From NCBI GenBank assembly GCA_022695795.1, contig MU404061.1, forward strand, positions 248,001-312,000: a DNA stretch of 64,000 nucleotides. The letters run 5' to 3'. The notes beneath the pieces are model-generated. The model had not been told where the DNA came from, did not search any database, and worked only from the letters and a program-made list of their open reading frames with translations. The translations under genes and the position numbers were made by a program. Shown here piece after piece: positions 1 through 13,593 of this stretch. Each line of letters starts with the position of its first letter. Within the stretch, counting starts at the first letter, position 1. This DNA is from Biscogniauxia marginata (Eukaryota > Ascomycota > Sordariomycetes > Xylariales > Xylariaceae).

Positions 1-25
1 AGAAAGAGAGAGAGAGAGAGAGAGA
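1..25. repeat. (GA)n microsatellite
   Basis: The window opens inside a GA dinucleotide run. It lies just beyond the 3' end of the small secreted protein gene on the minus strand. Nothing else is visible between it and that gene's stop codon. Confidence 0.9.
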
Positions 26-82
26 AAACACCTCGGGTTTTGGATCCAGATAACTAGCTAGCTACTTTTGCTTTCGGTTGGG

Positions 83-834
83 TTAGATGGCGAAGTTGAC
101 CGGGACCGCGGCCGGCGAGGGCCCGCAGATGTCGGTGCCGTGGAACCCGAGGTGCTCGACCGTGCCGTTCTGGGTCGCGATGTCGAGAGCTAGGTAGAGG
201 GTCGCGTAGACGTCGCCGTTACCGATACTGGGGGTTTTGAAAGAGAGGGAGTGGTTAGTTTGGGTTAATTATAGGTAGCTTTTATGAGGAAAGTGTAAGG
301 GTGGGTTTTTATGGGTTTTAGAGAGTCGTCTAGATCAATGAGGAAGATGGAGGAAAGAGTATGGGAAAGGTAACTAAGAGAAGGTATGTATGTATGCACT
401 TACAAGGCGGGCTCGTTGCTGTCGCTACGTGACACCTGGAACTGGCACGAGCGGTAGCCGACGAGGGGGTGATACTGGCCGAGCTCCCAGTCGTGGCAGC
501 TCCAGAAGCCGGGCATGTCGAGCAGGTTCTTCAGCAGCTGCTGGCAGTCCGAGGTGAGCGTGCGCTGGGTCGCGGGCTCGATCGTGTCCACTTGGCAGAG
601 GAAGGTCTGGTTGTCCTGCTTCTCGAAGGTGCTTGTGAAGAGCTGCGGTTGTCCGTGGTGGTCGTACGCATCGGCGGAGCGGGTGGAGACGAAGCCGGGG
701 CGGATGTACAGAGGGTCGGGGGAGGAGTCCTGGGGCACGCGGGCCGAGGCGATGGCACCGGGGAGAGCGAGGGTGCTTCCCAGGAGGCCGAGCCCGGCGA
801 GGGCGAGGAGCATGCGGGAGATGAAGAACTGCAT
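83..834 (-). CDS. Small secreted cysteine-containing protein, Hce2/Ecp2-like effector candidate
   Basis: Two exons read on the minus strand: 834-404 and 227-83, joined across a 176-nt intron with donor GTAAGT and acceptor CAG (phase 2), giving 191 residues. The start chosen is the methionine of MQFFISRMLLALAG because a clean signal peptide follows at once (hydrophobic core about residues 8-22, likely cleavage near ALA or ASA); the upstream in-frame methionine at 963 would bury it. The mature part has five cysteines (LCQ, DCQ, SCH, SCQ, ICG) and the pattern C...DC..L...W.C...C...IGNGDV...C. That layout resembles the Hce2 domain of Ecp2-type fungal secreted proteins, which is a tentative match by eye. 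Without splicing the frame ends at 400 and the conserved IGNGDVYATLYLALD block in exon 2 is lost. Seen: signal peptide, cysteines, splice sites. Inferred: effector-like role at the host or environment interface. Confidence 0.72.
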
Positions 835-3492
835 GATGAGTTGAAGTATGTTGAATTGTATGCAGGTGTGGTAGAAAAACTTGTTCACTACTTCTCGGAG
901 AATGTGGTGATGTGTAGGGTGGTTGTCAAAGGTAGGGAGTGTGTAGTGTGGAAGAGAAGTCACAGCGAAAAGAAATGTGGGAGAGCTTGCTCATTGATAT
1001 AGAAACAAGATTGTGACAGGTGTAAGGGAATGAATGGCCTGGTACTTTGTATTAATATTAAACCGACGTTTCCTAAGCGACCCTGATCTCAAGCCTGATG
1101 GTATTCGGACGGCGGGTGAATGTATTCTTTACAAGGGTTTACCATTCACAGCAACGACGATGCTGCAGTGAATGGATAAGGATGATTTCTAGGGATAAAC
1201 CACAACGGATTCTGTATGGCTGATGACATAACTTTCCGGTATCCATGGTCTAGCCATTTATATAGACAGACATCTATTTAACTTTCCTGTCTTTCCTAAT
1301 ACCATGCTGCTGCTTCCTTGAGGCACGAAGCTCATCATGGCCGTCTACGAGGATATCGTCCGGATGACTACTTCCCCTGGAGATCTGTATCTAATAGTGA
1401 AAACTGAATTTGCTTGTAGTCAAATAACCAAGTCATCATTAACCTCGTGTCTTTGGCCCTTCTTACTTTATCCCCTATTTATCAGCAAACCATATGCCAT
1501 ACGCAGTGTTGCTATTCATCTGTACCAATTCTCTGTTGACCTGATGACAGCAGTTCAATCTTTTAAAGAGTGAATCTTTTTGTAAGCCCCCACCGACTTA
1601 AGAGTTTATGACGATTGATCTTCAATATCTGGCGACTAACTTGACCTGGCAAGTCTTGAAAACAGAGGAGGTGAAGATCCAGTATACAGTGTACGAAACT
1701 GAGAAAAGGCCAAGGGCTAAGGGCTAAGATAAAACTGTAGGAGACAAACAAGGAAGGTGGCCACTCAGTTAAATGTAAACATTTTAAAGTTAGGATAAAA
1801 TGTGTGTGTCGTTTGACCTTTTCGAGCAATACGCTACCGCACTCGCTTCTACCTATTTCTCGGCTCCGTGAGTTGTATTACAAAGCTGGCTGGGTCAAAA
1901 TATCATTTATTACTGCGATTGTTAACTCATTCTTTTAAATTGCACGAGGAAGAAGACAAGTGTAAGGAATCTAGGATATGTTAGGCCCAGTGCAGCACAC
2001 TACCGTTTAATAGATTGTCCCTCCCCCTAATACCCTTGGCCATAATAAAGAATTCTACATCTAGAATGAGTAGAAATATGAGTAGAAGACAGATTGTTGC
2101 ATATGAATTCAACAGTTGACTAGCTAGACAATCAAGAAATCCGGTAGGTAGAGAGGGGATCTCCAGCCCATCGAGGCTGCGTATGGGCGCCCAAACCACC
2201 CAGAACACTAGCATGTACGTATAGACCATCTAATTCAAAAGCATAAGAGCAAGGGGTTTCGGTTACCTGTGGTGAAGTTGCTTGTAGGCCATCTTTTTAG
2301 CAGCAGTATATAGTGGAAGGGGGCTTGTGCCGAGGGTCTATAAATCAGTATCAGGAATTTGATTCTAAGGAGGCTAGTATCAGAGGCAACTCTAGGTACA
2401 AGTGTATATGTGTTAGATGTATGCGTCATGATTTCTACAAGATTACGAATAAGTGAATGACAAATTACCCAACAGTAACAATCGCAGGATAAAGACTACG
2501 ACTTGAAAATAGAATGATTACAACAGGGTAGAAACAGATAAACTAAAGACGTACTTTACATCAACTTTATTCAAACTTATCAAAACCTCAAGCCCACATT
2601 AATAGTTCTTAGTTCAAGGTAAAGCTCTCAAGTCAGCCAATTGTAAACTCTCACAGTAGGCAATGTCTGCTATGCGCGATGGTTTGCATGCGGTAAGAAA
2701 TACCTAACCTAGTCGCATACTGTCTTGATCCACTTGACAGGTTCCCTCTCAAGAACACTTAGGTACCTACCATTTTCAATTCGAAGCTAATGGTTACTGA
2801 GGACTACCTGGTAGGTCTATGAATCATCAGGTGGCCTGTGCTCAGAATCCCAAGGGACCTCACGGATTAATTTACGGATGCGGTGAATGAAGTCCCTTCG
2901 GGGCGAAGGCGCATTCGTGGTACCTGCTTGTGTCATAGCATCAGCGGTTGTTGCCTGTGGGATTCGGTTGCTCCCTGGTTTCTGTCTGCGTCATCCGGCA
3001 TGGCTAACCGTATCTGGAATGATACGCTTAGTCACAAGGTATCTGCACTGATTGGATTTGTCTCACATGAGACCCTCCCCACTCCACCTCCAACGCCTGC
3101 TTCGCGAACTTAGGTAATTTGGGTTACTGTATCATCGAATAAACGCCCTGAAGCGACCCCCTAGACTTGCCGTGCCGTGGCTGCCAACAGACAGAACCGG
3201 TGCCTGCTTCCGCCGACCCCAGCCACTACGCTACTGATTGGACTGATTGAGCTTAAGCTCTCGGTCGTTATCTCTCCCCCCAAAACCAGCATCATCCTTC
3301 ACTCTCCCTCTCCTGCCTACTTTACTCCTACATCATCAACAACCATCCATTTCCATCTCCCTCCTCATCCATCCGCACGCTCGATACAACACAGGATTGT
3401 TGTTGCATCAGCCTCTATCTCTCATTTCTCATCGACTGTGACTGCTCTTTTCTTTGTTTCCTTTTTTCGCATTTTAATCCGAGTCGCCCATC
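835..3492. other. Intergenic region, no gene seen
   Basis: AT-leaning sequence with many stops in all frames. I find no spliced coding block, tRNA or element. The last 220 bases (about 3270-3490) are strongly C/T-rich and directly precede the PEP4 start codon, so they are probably its promoter and 5' leader. Confidence 0.6.
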
Positions 3493-4814
<1,322 letters not shown>

Positions 4815-6841
4815 GTTAAAGCCGGTCAGATCCTGGGTGAGGAGTTGTAACCAAATTGTCAAGGAAGGTTGCGTTGCAGTGCATTGAATTCGTACATGAC
4901 ATTGACGTAGGGGTTGGCCACAAAGTAGGCGACAAGTTGGGTGTAAGAAAACATTGGATCTGGTGGAAGAGTTCGAAGTTTTCGGCACTTGGGAACTAAT
5001 TATTCATTAGGCTGTGTGGTGGGACTTGGTCTCGCCTTTCCTGTAAACTAGCTACTCTACAACACACGGGTTTTGCATCGAATATATCTCTTTCCCTCAG
5101 CATGAATGTTTATTCTTCTATTGCTTGGCTCGGTTTATCGTAGTCGCGGTTACCGCAAGTAACAACTGAGAGAGACGCCTCTCAAGAAATGATCCCCCGG
5201 CTAGCCCTAGGGTTTGTAGGTGTTTATATATACCTTAAGTCATGCTAAAAACGAGGATAAATGATAAGTCCAAGTGATGTTGATAAATGGGGTCCCGTAT
5301 ATGGCAGAATGAAACGAATGCTTCTATACTCGAAATTTACCTGTAGTATCCACTATATAAGGAACAATGGTGTCCTCGAACGTAAGTTTCCTGTAAAATG
5401 ACAAGACGAAGACAAAGTGACCATGCTCGTAAGGGCGCCTCCAACCAACACATCGGCGAAGGAAGAAACAGGTACATCTTAGCACCCACTTACGGCAGTG
5501 GTCAATACATAGGTGGTATCTCGTGACAAGATGATATTATATTTATAGGGATCGGGGGTGGTTTGAGGATACTGCCTCTGTTGATTTTTGGGTGATGTGT
5601 TTTCATATTTGCGACTCCATCGCTCGTTAGCACGTGCGCAGCTTTGGATGAATGGCAGGTATCAAATGCGCCAGTATGGGATTACCTGTATTTAAACCAT
5701 AGGTACACGTAAACATAGCTGGATAGTTTTGTCGATGACTTCGCATGGATGTTTCGTAAAATGCCTGGTAATGACAACTCACAGTATGAAAGCTATAAGT
5801 AGTAATCATAGGATAGATAGGTAGGTAGATGCTTGCTAGCTGGCTGGCTGGCTGGGTAGTTGGTTTATAGGTAGTGATATAAGGTGATGGACGCTAGGAC
5901 GTCATTATGTACGTACATACTGCTTTTCGGTAGCCGTAGTTGAATGCTTCCATTTGGAGCATTGGATAGCATATAGAAAACTACCTAGGTATAAGTAGGT
6001 AGGCAGGTACCAGGGAGTAGTAGGGTGGAGTGGAGGGGAGCATTTGTAGCGGAGAAGGGAAAAACTGGGGTCACGTGCCGCATAAAAGGTGATGCTAAAC
6101 CAAAAGAAGTCTAGCGTCAAATTCCTAGCCGTTGGTCATCTTTTTCGCAGGCCGATCAATCAAGACAGCCAGACAGACACTTTCATTTCTAGCTGCGTGA
6201 CAGCCTCCTCTCCCTTCCCCTTGACTCGACCCAAGTTATTCTTCGTCATCCTGTCAGAAGAGAGGAAGAAGGAGAAGAAGAAAAACAGGGACAGAAAAAT
6301 AGATCGAGGAATAACGCATACGAATTTGACGACAAGTTGAACCCCTCATTCCCCAGGACACACTCACAAACACACAGACACCTTCTGATGATTCCCCGTG
6401 GCGGATTCGGATAAGGCTTTTTCTTTTCTTCCCTTCCTTTTTCTTTTCGCCCTTCTCGCTTGTCCTGGCAGATGGACGTTGTTGGTGTGCAGCAGGAAGC
6501 AAAAGTTGAGTAAGAGAAAATTGGAGAGTTGCTTGCACCAACGAGGACAAGCGAAAAAATAACCTCCCCCAGTTGCCACGGCCTGGGCTGCCTTCAATCG
6601 CGAACGCCCCCGACCGTGACCGTGCAGCGCGACGAGCCACCAAATTTGCGGGACGAACACCAACCACCACTGGTGCACTACTTATACCACTTACTGGCAC
6701 TAGCTATACAATTGCACTTGTAGTTGTCGCCAGACGACGGACCAGCAAAACCCACCCCGAAACTGGAAGAAGTAAATAAAAGACTCGGAACACACCACAC
6801 TACGCCACAACACACCGCACCGCACCGCACCGCTGGACAGG
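4815..6841. other. Intergenic region with short tandem repeats
   Basis: No gene seen. It holds the 3' region of the protease gene, a run of GATAGGTAGGTAG followed by GCTGGCTGGCTGG (about 5813-5860), and one exact TACCTAGGTA palindrome at 5982. From about 6170 the sequence becomes C/T- and A/G-rich and leads into the promoter of the next gene. Small open frames on both strands here overlap one another and show no conserved features. Confidence 0.6.
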
Positions 6842-9800
6842 ATGGCATCGCCCGCCGTGGCACTTCCCAACGGCGTCGTGCCCACGCCCACGCCCACGTC
6901 CACGTCTACGTCCACGTCCACGTCCACGTCCACGCCCACGCCCATGCAACTGGACGCCGATGCGGATCCTGCGCAAACCGTCAACTCCTCTACCAAGCGC
7001 AAACGCGAGTCCAGCGATGTCGACGGGAAACAGCCAAACGGCACCGGCCTCAATGGTACCAATCCTGCGAACCCCGTCGCCGCCGCCAGCACCGCTTCTG
7101 CGAACGCAACCAAAATTGACAGGTCCACAGTTCGCGATTACTACGAGCTGCTTCAGAGGTAATCCATATAACTATTATTTGTTCATGCCCGTGCCTGCTT
7201 TCTACTTCTACCATTGCGCCATTGCGCTATTATTATCTACATTTAATACCTACATTCAATACCTACATTTGATACCGGCTCCCAACCCCTGTAACTTTTG
7301 CCATGCGAACTTGATGCTTACCCCCTTGTTCTACGCAGCTTCGACACGACGCCTTCTATTCTCAAGCGCCCCCTTCTAGGATCAACCCCTTCCGACGAAC
7401 CTGAGGCCAAGCGACAGAAATCCGTCGACGGCACGCCCTTCCGTTCCATAGCCGACAAAGTCGCCAACGACGAGTACGAAGATGTCGAAGCTATTATCAC
7501 CGACATCAAGACCTCCATCACCGACCAGCTGGCCGAGCTGCGACATGTCGACCCGGGAAAGGACCCTAAGGAAAACGACATCGCGATTGCTAGCATCATC
7601 AACTTTAAGCAGAAGGCGTACGGGCTATTTCGCCGGGAAATAACATATCCTAGGCCGACTCATGTTCCCGAAGTCCTAAGATCCCTTGATTCGACTAACG
7701 ATCTGCAATCAAACGCGAGTGGAAACATGGTCCTGACCATCTTTGGCGACGCGCCGAGGTCGAAACAGCTATACTCAAGTCTCCAGCAGCCGACAGCCGG
7801 CACTGCTGATGGTGCGAAGGGCGTGTTCCAGCCGCTAAGGGAATCTGGGCTGCCGAACGGCATGAAGACGATCAAGGCTGTGCCATATTTCTTCCCCTCC
7901 GCCCTCGAGAAGGATAAAAAGGCTAAGACATTGGGCGAGCTCTTCCCCCCGCCTCGCAATCTACCTTCTCTACAACCACCCAAAGCCCCGAAGAGCACCA
8001 CCAAGGGCGTCCAGGTGGGCTGGCATCGTCCAGAGTTGACCGAGAAGTCTAAGTACCGAGCCGGATCATACTTCAGTCAGACGATATCCACCGGCCGTTG
8101 GCTCGACTACAGCAACGCTGCGCCCCCTTCACAGATCATGACGAAGCAGCGCGAGCGCGCCCTCAGCCTTGCCGGGAATAAGCCCTCCTCATCAGATATC
8201 GAGATGTCCGAGATGGAGGCTCTCTTCCGAGGTGCTTTCTCCAGCTTCGCCCCTTCGAAGGACGACTCGGCAGCTATGATCTCGTCAGGGTTGATCAGTC
8301 AAACCATGTGGTGGCAACGGGCTGGTCAGCGCAGCTTGGACCGTCTGATCGAGACCGAGTTACCGGAGGAACCAACAGGTGACGTCGATGAGGCCAATGA
8401 CGGCCCTGTCGGCCAGGTGGACGAGGAGTTGATCCAAAAGGTCATCGATGATTGGGACGATGACATGGTCGACCCTACTCTCGAGGACGCCTGCTGCCCA
8501 AAGAAGTCGGACGAGGAGAAGGACGTGGACGATATCCTCCAGGAGGTGTCCGACATGATCCAGACGCTAATCTCGTACCAAAAGAATCGCAACCTGACAC
8601 TACCGACCGCGTCAAGTCAGAGTCGATACGCAGCGGATCCTGCGCATAGCGACATGCTTACGAACGGAACCCCGGTACAGCCTGGCGAGGAGGAGACGGC
8701 GACATATCAGGCTCTAAAGGCCCAACTCGTCTTTATAATTCAGATGCTACCGCCTTATTGCGTAGCACGTCTCAATTCTGACAAGTTGGACGAGTTGAAC
8801 ATCTCGACGAAATTGGAAATCCGCACAGATGAGTATCAGGGCGTGATGGAAGAGGACGAAGCGGCCGCTCGCGCCCGAGCTGCGCAGGCTGCCGCAGCAA
8901 GCGCACGCCCAACCTCGCATCGATCTTCAAGTACGTCGAACAGCATACAGTATGGTCAGCAGTATCACACGAACGCGAATCGTGCGCCAATGTCCAATCC
9001 CCCATATTACGGTCCACAGACGCCGGTTCGTCCTCCTCAACCGAACTTGCAACGACCCCCGCAGACGATACCGGCCGCTTATCCTCAACGACCCCCTTCC
9101 AATACAGGTTATCGGCCGCCGGGTGGCTACCCGAACACGGGCTACACGCAGCAATTTGCCAAGCCGCCGGCTTCATACGCCCAGCCCGGCTCATACGCAG
9201 GAACACCGACACAGAGCCGCCCGCCGTATCAGCCGCATATGCAAGGTTACAATCCGCAGGCCCGCTATCCTTCTTACCCTCACACTCCGAATACTGCGGC
9301 ACCTACTTATCATCACCAACCCTACCAGACACCTCATCCGCAACATGGTACTCCGTCGCATGCTACGTACGGCCACTATCCTAATGGTGCTGGAGCTATG
9401 CCTCAGAGAACCGCATCTCCACACGTCCATCATCCACAGCCTCAGCACACTCATATACCCCAACAAGGCTACCACCCTTCTCCGACACCATCGCGACAGG
9501 TTTCTTACGGTGGCCAACCTAACATGGCAAACGACCCATCTAGGCGTTATTATTCGCCTGCAGGTCAGCCACTCATGCAGAACCACCAGAGTCAGCCTCA
9601 GCCTCAGCCTCAGCCTCCCCCGAATCCTAACCAGAACCAGCCAAACTCGTCATTTCATACATCTCTGAATCCTCACCAGGTGCAGCAGGCAATGGATCAG
9701 GCGAAAGCGCGTTTCGACGCCCAGAAGAGCGCCCAGCGATCTAATGAGGGCCTCAGAAATTCAGTGTCTAACCAGGGTCAGGGTGCCGGTCCCGTCCAGG

Positions 9801-10042
9801 GCCATGTCGGCGCTCCAGTTGGATTAGGTGGTATCGGTCTCGGTCAGGATCCGAATAGGATGGTGGCTGCTAGAGCCAACATGCCCAGCGGTGTCAACTA
9901 TTCGGCATCTAGTCCTAGCCCTAAGCCGCAACTCAACTCGCCCGGCATGAGCGCTCCTCCTGCGCTGAATGGTAGTCCAGCCATGGTGTCTACAGGGCCA
10001 GTAGCGAATGGCGGCCCTCCAGCGGCTAGCAAAGAAGCTTAG
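6842..10042 (+). CDS. Large nuclear-type fungal protein with Pro/Gln-rich tail, function not recognised
   Basis: Two exons, 6842-7158 and 7339-10042, separated by a 180-nt intron (GTAATC...ACGCAG, phase 2), encode 1006 residues. The N-terminus has a Thr/Ser/Pro run encoded by a GTCCAC hexamer minisatellite, then a basic KRKRE stretch that could be a nuclear localisation signal. Residues about 100-590 look globular, with a second basic patch (PEAKRQKS), an acidic region around DDWDDDMVD and conserved-looking segments such as KAVPYFFPSALEKDKKAK and TMWWQRAGQRSLDRLIE. From about residue 600 to the end it is low complexity: Pro, Gln, Tyr, His and Ser repeats, including QPQPQPQP. This architecture is common in chromatin-remodelling and transcription co-regulator subunits of filamentous fungi. 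I considered a SWI/SNF or RSC accessory subunit but see no domain that proves it. Codon use and frame are intact throughout. Confidence 0.85.
6889..6950 (+). repeat. In-frame GTCCAC/GCCCAC minisatellite
   Basis: About ten tandem hexamers related to CCCACG/TCCACG inside exon 1 of the preceding gene. They encode alternating Pro-Thr and Ser-Thr pairs. The unit is a multiple of three, so copy-number change alters protein length without breaking the frame. Confidence 0.9.
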
Positions 10043-10949
10043 AGGACTTCTGCGTCGCAACCAGATCTTTTACTTTCTTCTACACTTCCAAGGATTAGCA
10101 GTTACTATGGGCACACTAGGTCGCATCCAGGACAGATAAACAACAGGAGATGGCCACGGCGTGGTCCAATGAGCTAGTACTACAAAATGGGGAGTGAAGC
10201 AGCCAAAGGGGTTTTTCATTGACGGGTGCGGGCCGACATTGATTTTCTGATATCCGGATTGCAGCTACTCGTGTATCTGCGGGAGTGAAACGGGGGGCGA
10301 AATCTTGTTATTTTACACTACAAATGTGATGCGCTTTGAGAACATAGAGACAAGAGGAACATGTGACACTAAAGAGGTTTTGGGGATGTTGGATTTTTTT
10401 TTCACTGGTTTCTTACTAAAAAGCGCTTCGACGAATCGTTTTGTTTTAATAACCCCGTTGCTATCTTTTTGGGGAAGGGGTCTTATTCCCCGCCCAAACC
10501 TCAAATCCTCCCCCTTAACTGTGTAGTAGAGGGGCAAAAACCAAGAACTAGGGAACCGGAGTCATGGATGGCGAAGATATTCAGGAGGGAGGGGTTGGCT
10601 TAATCCCTGGCCCCCCCCCTTTTTTTAATAGCATGGATGGATAAAATGTAGTAAGAGAGGGAAAGGAAGAGAGTTGACTTTTCTGTCTTAGTGTTAGTAT
10701 TACTATTGTTGTTATCATTATTATTACTACGTGTGTTTATGCTTCCTTTTAAAAGATTTTGCGAAGATATTTAATATAAATGGGTGAAATGGCCCTCTTT
10801 CTATGTTAAAATGTAAAAGTCTAATATACACGCTCGACCCATGAGGGTTAACAAATCTGTCTTATAACACATACTCGCCTAGGTAGGTAACTTGTTTGAA
10901 CTAAGTAAGAGCCAACTAATTGGCAAGAGTATAACAAAAATATAATCAT
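10043..10949. other. Intergenic region between the large nuclear protein and tRNA-Leu
   Basis: 3' flank of the gene on the left. It includes a C9T7-type homopolymer stretch at about 10611-10626 and T-rich sequence after it. No further gene seen. Confidence 0.6.
10936..10940 (-). terminator. Pol III terminator of tRNA-Leu
   Basis: Five A residues on the plus strand (TTTTT on the transcribed minus sense), about ten bases after the discriminator base of the tRNA gene, as expected for RNA polymerase III termination. Confidence 0.7.
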
Positions 10950-11056
10950 TGATGAGAGTGGGACTCGAACCCACGCGGATTGCTCCACTGCGATATTTCT
11001 ATCATGATTCAAGTTGTAACCTGAACGCAGCGCCATAACCACTCGGCCATCTCACC
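10950..11056 (-). tRNA. tRNA-Leu(CAG) with intron
   Basis: The minus strand folds into a class II tRNA. The acceptor stem GGTGAGA pairs with TCTCATC, the D arm is GCC...GGC, and the anticodon stem CTGCG pairs with CGCAG. Anticodon CAG lies at 11023-11021. A long variable arm (TGGAGCAATCC) and the T arm GTGGG-TTCGAGT-CCCAC follow, with discriminator A at 10950. The space between the two anticodon stem strands is 33 nt: 7 loop bases plus a 26-nt intron in the usual place just 3' of the anticodon. The mature length is 81 nt without CCA. The extended variable arm and A73 both fit leucine identity. It reads CTG codons, and the ordinary leucine features here argue against a CUG-Ser code. Confidence 0.93.
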
Positions 11057-12039
11057 GGCATCTTGGATGAATCTGTGGAATTCATCCAGGGGCAAAGTTG
11101 TACGAGATCAAAGGGTTGAGTCGTCGCCGACCGGACTCTGAAGTTCGGGTGTTTCTAGCTTAGCCACTGCGGATCTATTAGAAGCCGAGTAGTAGTTTAG
11201 AACTGGGTGGATTCAGCTGGTAATTATGTTAAAATTGAAAGGGGTCTCTTTTCTGAGAGTTCCCCGAGGTTCGAAAAAAGAGGCCTATTGAATGTTGGTA
11301 GGTATGTTCTAGGGAGAGTATTAAATGCTATTTGGAGGTAGATTCAAAAGCGTCGAGAAGTTAACAGTTTGTAGCTATGGGAATGTTCAATGGATTACTG
11401 ACTCGTTTACATGAATGCATAATAATGAATGCGTGCATATCCTCATTATTTGCTTTAACCTACTCCTGTGGCCTTCGCTTCGGGACTTTGAGAGTTGAAA
11501 TCATTGATCGAAGATTGCTGGTATGAGGTATCGTCAAACATGAAGGAAAGGAGTTACTAAAACCTACACAATACATGTACCTGTAATTCTTATATACATG
11601 TAAGGCGAGATGTTGTACCTACCTATACATCCATACTAGGTACTTGTACGTTGTGTATGTACTTATGTAAGACTGGAGGTACCTAGCCCCTCAGCCCCCT
11701 TCCCCTAACCGTTAGTTGCTGTCCAAATTACCAGACATCAACGTCATTGGCTTATGCTGGCCAGAAGAGGAAATACCTAAACACCTTACGAGTATACTCC
11801 GGACGGATATTGCGGGGCAAATTGCGTGTACGATATGACGAAAACATGGAGATGTTCCAACGCCGAGCCTGAAACAAAACCGTAAGTGTACCTACCTAGG
11901 GTCTCCCCCCTCAAGTTCCCCCCCTTTTCCCTTCTCATTGTTCATTGTCTATTCGTAAACCTCATCACTACCTACGAGCTACTAGAAGGGGAGGAAAGAA
12001 GAGAGACAAGACAAGGCAGAAAGAGAGTAATATCATAAG
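11057..12039. other. Intergenic region, no gene seen
   Basis: Upstream flank of the tRNA and promoter of the Asp-box gene. It contains ACCTACCTA and TACATGTA strings and a C-rich segment (about 11905-11935) close to the next start codon. No coding block or RNA gene was found. Confidence 0.55.
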
Positions 12040-13251
12040 ATGGCCGGAAAGATCGCCCAGAAAATTCTCGATCGCATCGACGCGGCACGCGCGCATCGTC
12101 CCGGCCGAGAAGGGGCAGGAGGCGGCGGCGGCGGCCACGACCACGGCCACGGCCGCTGGGCCGTCGAATCCGAAGAGCGCTTTCTCCATCACGGCGGGAC
12201 GTACCCGCGCCTGTGCCAGCTGTCCGACGGCAGCATCCTGTGCGCGAGCACGGGGTTCGCGGGGCCGGTGCACATCCTGCAGGTGTCGCGCAGCGTCGAC
12301 GGGGGGCGCACGTTCCAGCCGTACAGCGAGGTGACGCGCGGCGCCGGCGACGTGGACAATGCCTTCCTGCTCGAGGTGCCGGGCCCGGGCACGGGCACGG
12401 GCGGCACGTCGGACCCGCCGACGGTGCTGGCCGCGTTCCGCAACCACGACCGCGACCCGGCCTCGCGCGCGTACACGCACTTCCGCATCACGGTGTGCCG
12501 CAGCCTCGACGGCGGGCGCACGTGGGCGTTCGCGGCGCAGGCCGCCGAGCACGCCGCAGCCGCCCGCCGCGGCCTCGGCCTCTGGGAGCCGTTCATGCGC
12601 CTCGACGGCGACCACCGCCCCGGCCACGTCCAGCTCACGTACTCGGCCGAGCTCGCGCACGACGACCAGGAGACCTTCCGCGTCGACTCGGCGGACGGCG
12701 GGCTCACGTGGTCGCGGCCCCCGCGGTGCCTGCGCTGCCACCCCGAGCGCGAGCGCCTGCGCGACGGCATGCAGGGCGTCGCGAGCGTGCGCGACAGCGG
12801 TCGCGGCCACCGCGAGGCCCTGGTAATGGTGTTCGAGACGACGCGGCGCGCGCCGCTGTTCAGCGTCGAGTACGCCGTCTCGTACGACGGGGGCCGCGCC
12901 TGGGGCGACCGCGGCGTCGTGTACTGCCCCCGAAGGCCCGGGCGCAACGCGGGGGCGCCGCAGATCGCGGCGTGCGGGGGCGGCAGGATAGCGGTCGCGT
13001 TCATGACGGACGAGGACGCCACCGGCGCCGGCACTGGCGCGCCCGTCGACTGGCCGCGGGGGGCCGCCGTCAAGGTGGTCTTCTCGGACGGGCTCCGGGG
13101 CGGCCGCGCGCGCTGGAGCGAGCGCCCCGTCGTCGTGCACGGGGCGCCGTCGTTCTGGCCCGGGATCCTGCGCACGGGGGACGGCGAGGTCATGGTCGTC
13201 TACGAGCATGCCGGGAAGCCGCGGGGGAGGTGTCTCAGGTGGACTGGCTAG
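12040..13251 (+). CDS. Asp-box (BNR) six-blade propeller protein, sialidase-fold, GH93-like
   Basis: A single exon of 403 residues. Four Asp boxes of the S-x-D-x-G-x-x-W/F type are visible: [10 protein letters not shown] (about 83-92), [10 protein letters not shown] (153-162), [10 protein letters not shown] (215-224) and [10 protein letters not shown] (279-288). These are the turn motifs of sialidase-fold beta-propellers. The set [19 protein letters not shown] (Glu183), VMVFETT (Glu266) and VVYEH (Tyr388) resembles family GH93 exo-arabinanases, where two glutamates and a tyrosine are catalytic; this is my tentative assignment. There is no signal peptide, unlike secreted GH93 enzymes, and residues 21-39 are a Gly/His-rich insert, so an intracellular role or a wrong start is possible. 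GC content is far above the flanks, with nearly every third codon position G or C. The gene converges on the BTB gene, 342 bp away. Confidence 0.8.
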   Translation: MAGKIAQKILDRIDAARAHRPGREGAGGGGGGHDHGHGRWAVESEERFLHHGGTYPRLCQLSDGSILCASTGFAGPVHILQVSRSVDGGRTFQPYSEVTRGAGDVDNAFLLEVPGPGTGTGGTSDPPTVLAAFRNHDRDPASRAYTHFRITVCRSLDGGRTWAFAAQAAEHAAAARRGLGLWEPFMRLDGDHRPGHVQLTYSAELAHDDQETFRVDSADGGLTWSRPPRCLRCHPERERLRDGMQGVASVRDSGRGHREALVMVFETTRRAPLFSVEYAVSYDGGRAWGDRGVVYCPRRPGRNAGAPQIAACGGGRIAVAFMTDEDATGAGTGAPVDWPRGAAVKVVFSDGLRGGRARWSERPVVVHGAPSFWPGILRTGDGEVMVVYEHAGKPRGRCLRWTG

Positions 13252-13593
13252 GTGAGGTGGGTAGATACTGGTTAAGACGGGAACGCAAAAAAGGAATGTC
13301 ACTGTTGTCGGCTTTGCTGTAGAGCTTTATGCTGGGGATTTGTATGGTTTGTACGCTGTTTGAATACTGGATGCTAAATACAATTGCTTAGATATATATC
13401 TGTAATATACGATTCGCTGGTCCACTCCTTCATGCCCGCTATTAGCCGCTTTTAAAAAAGTATCCAAAATAGCTCCATCCTGTGGTCACTCGAGCCTCGA
13501 TAAGGGGAAGACCCAGGGGCGTTGTGCAGGTACGACACCATTGGCGAGGATCTCTGCTCGTGTCCCGAGCGAGTCCGTCATGGCGTAGGTAAG
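13252..13593. other. Convergent intergenic spacer
   Basis: Shared 3' region of the Asp-box gene and the BTB gene. Composition drops sharply back to AT-rich. No gene seen. Confidence 0.6.

Noticed and set aside
11968..13322. Long open frames on both strands overlapping the Asp-box gene
   Set aside because: They are shadows of a very GC-rich coding exon (stop codons are rare in all frames). Only the plus-strand frame from 12040 shows Asp boxes.
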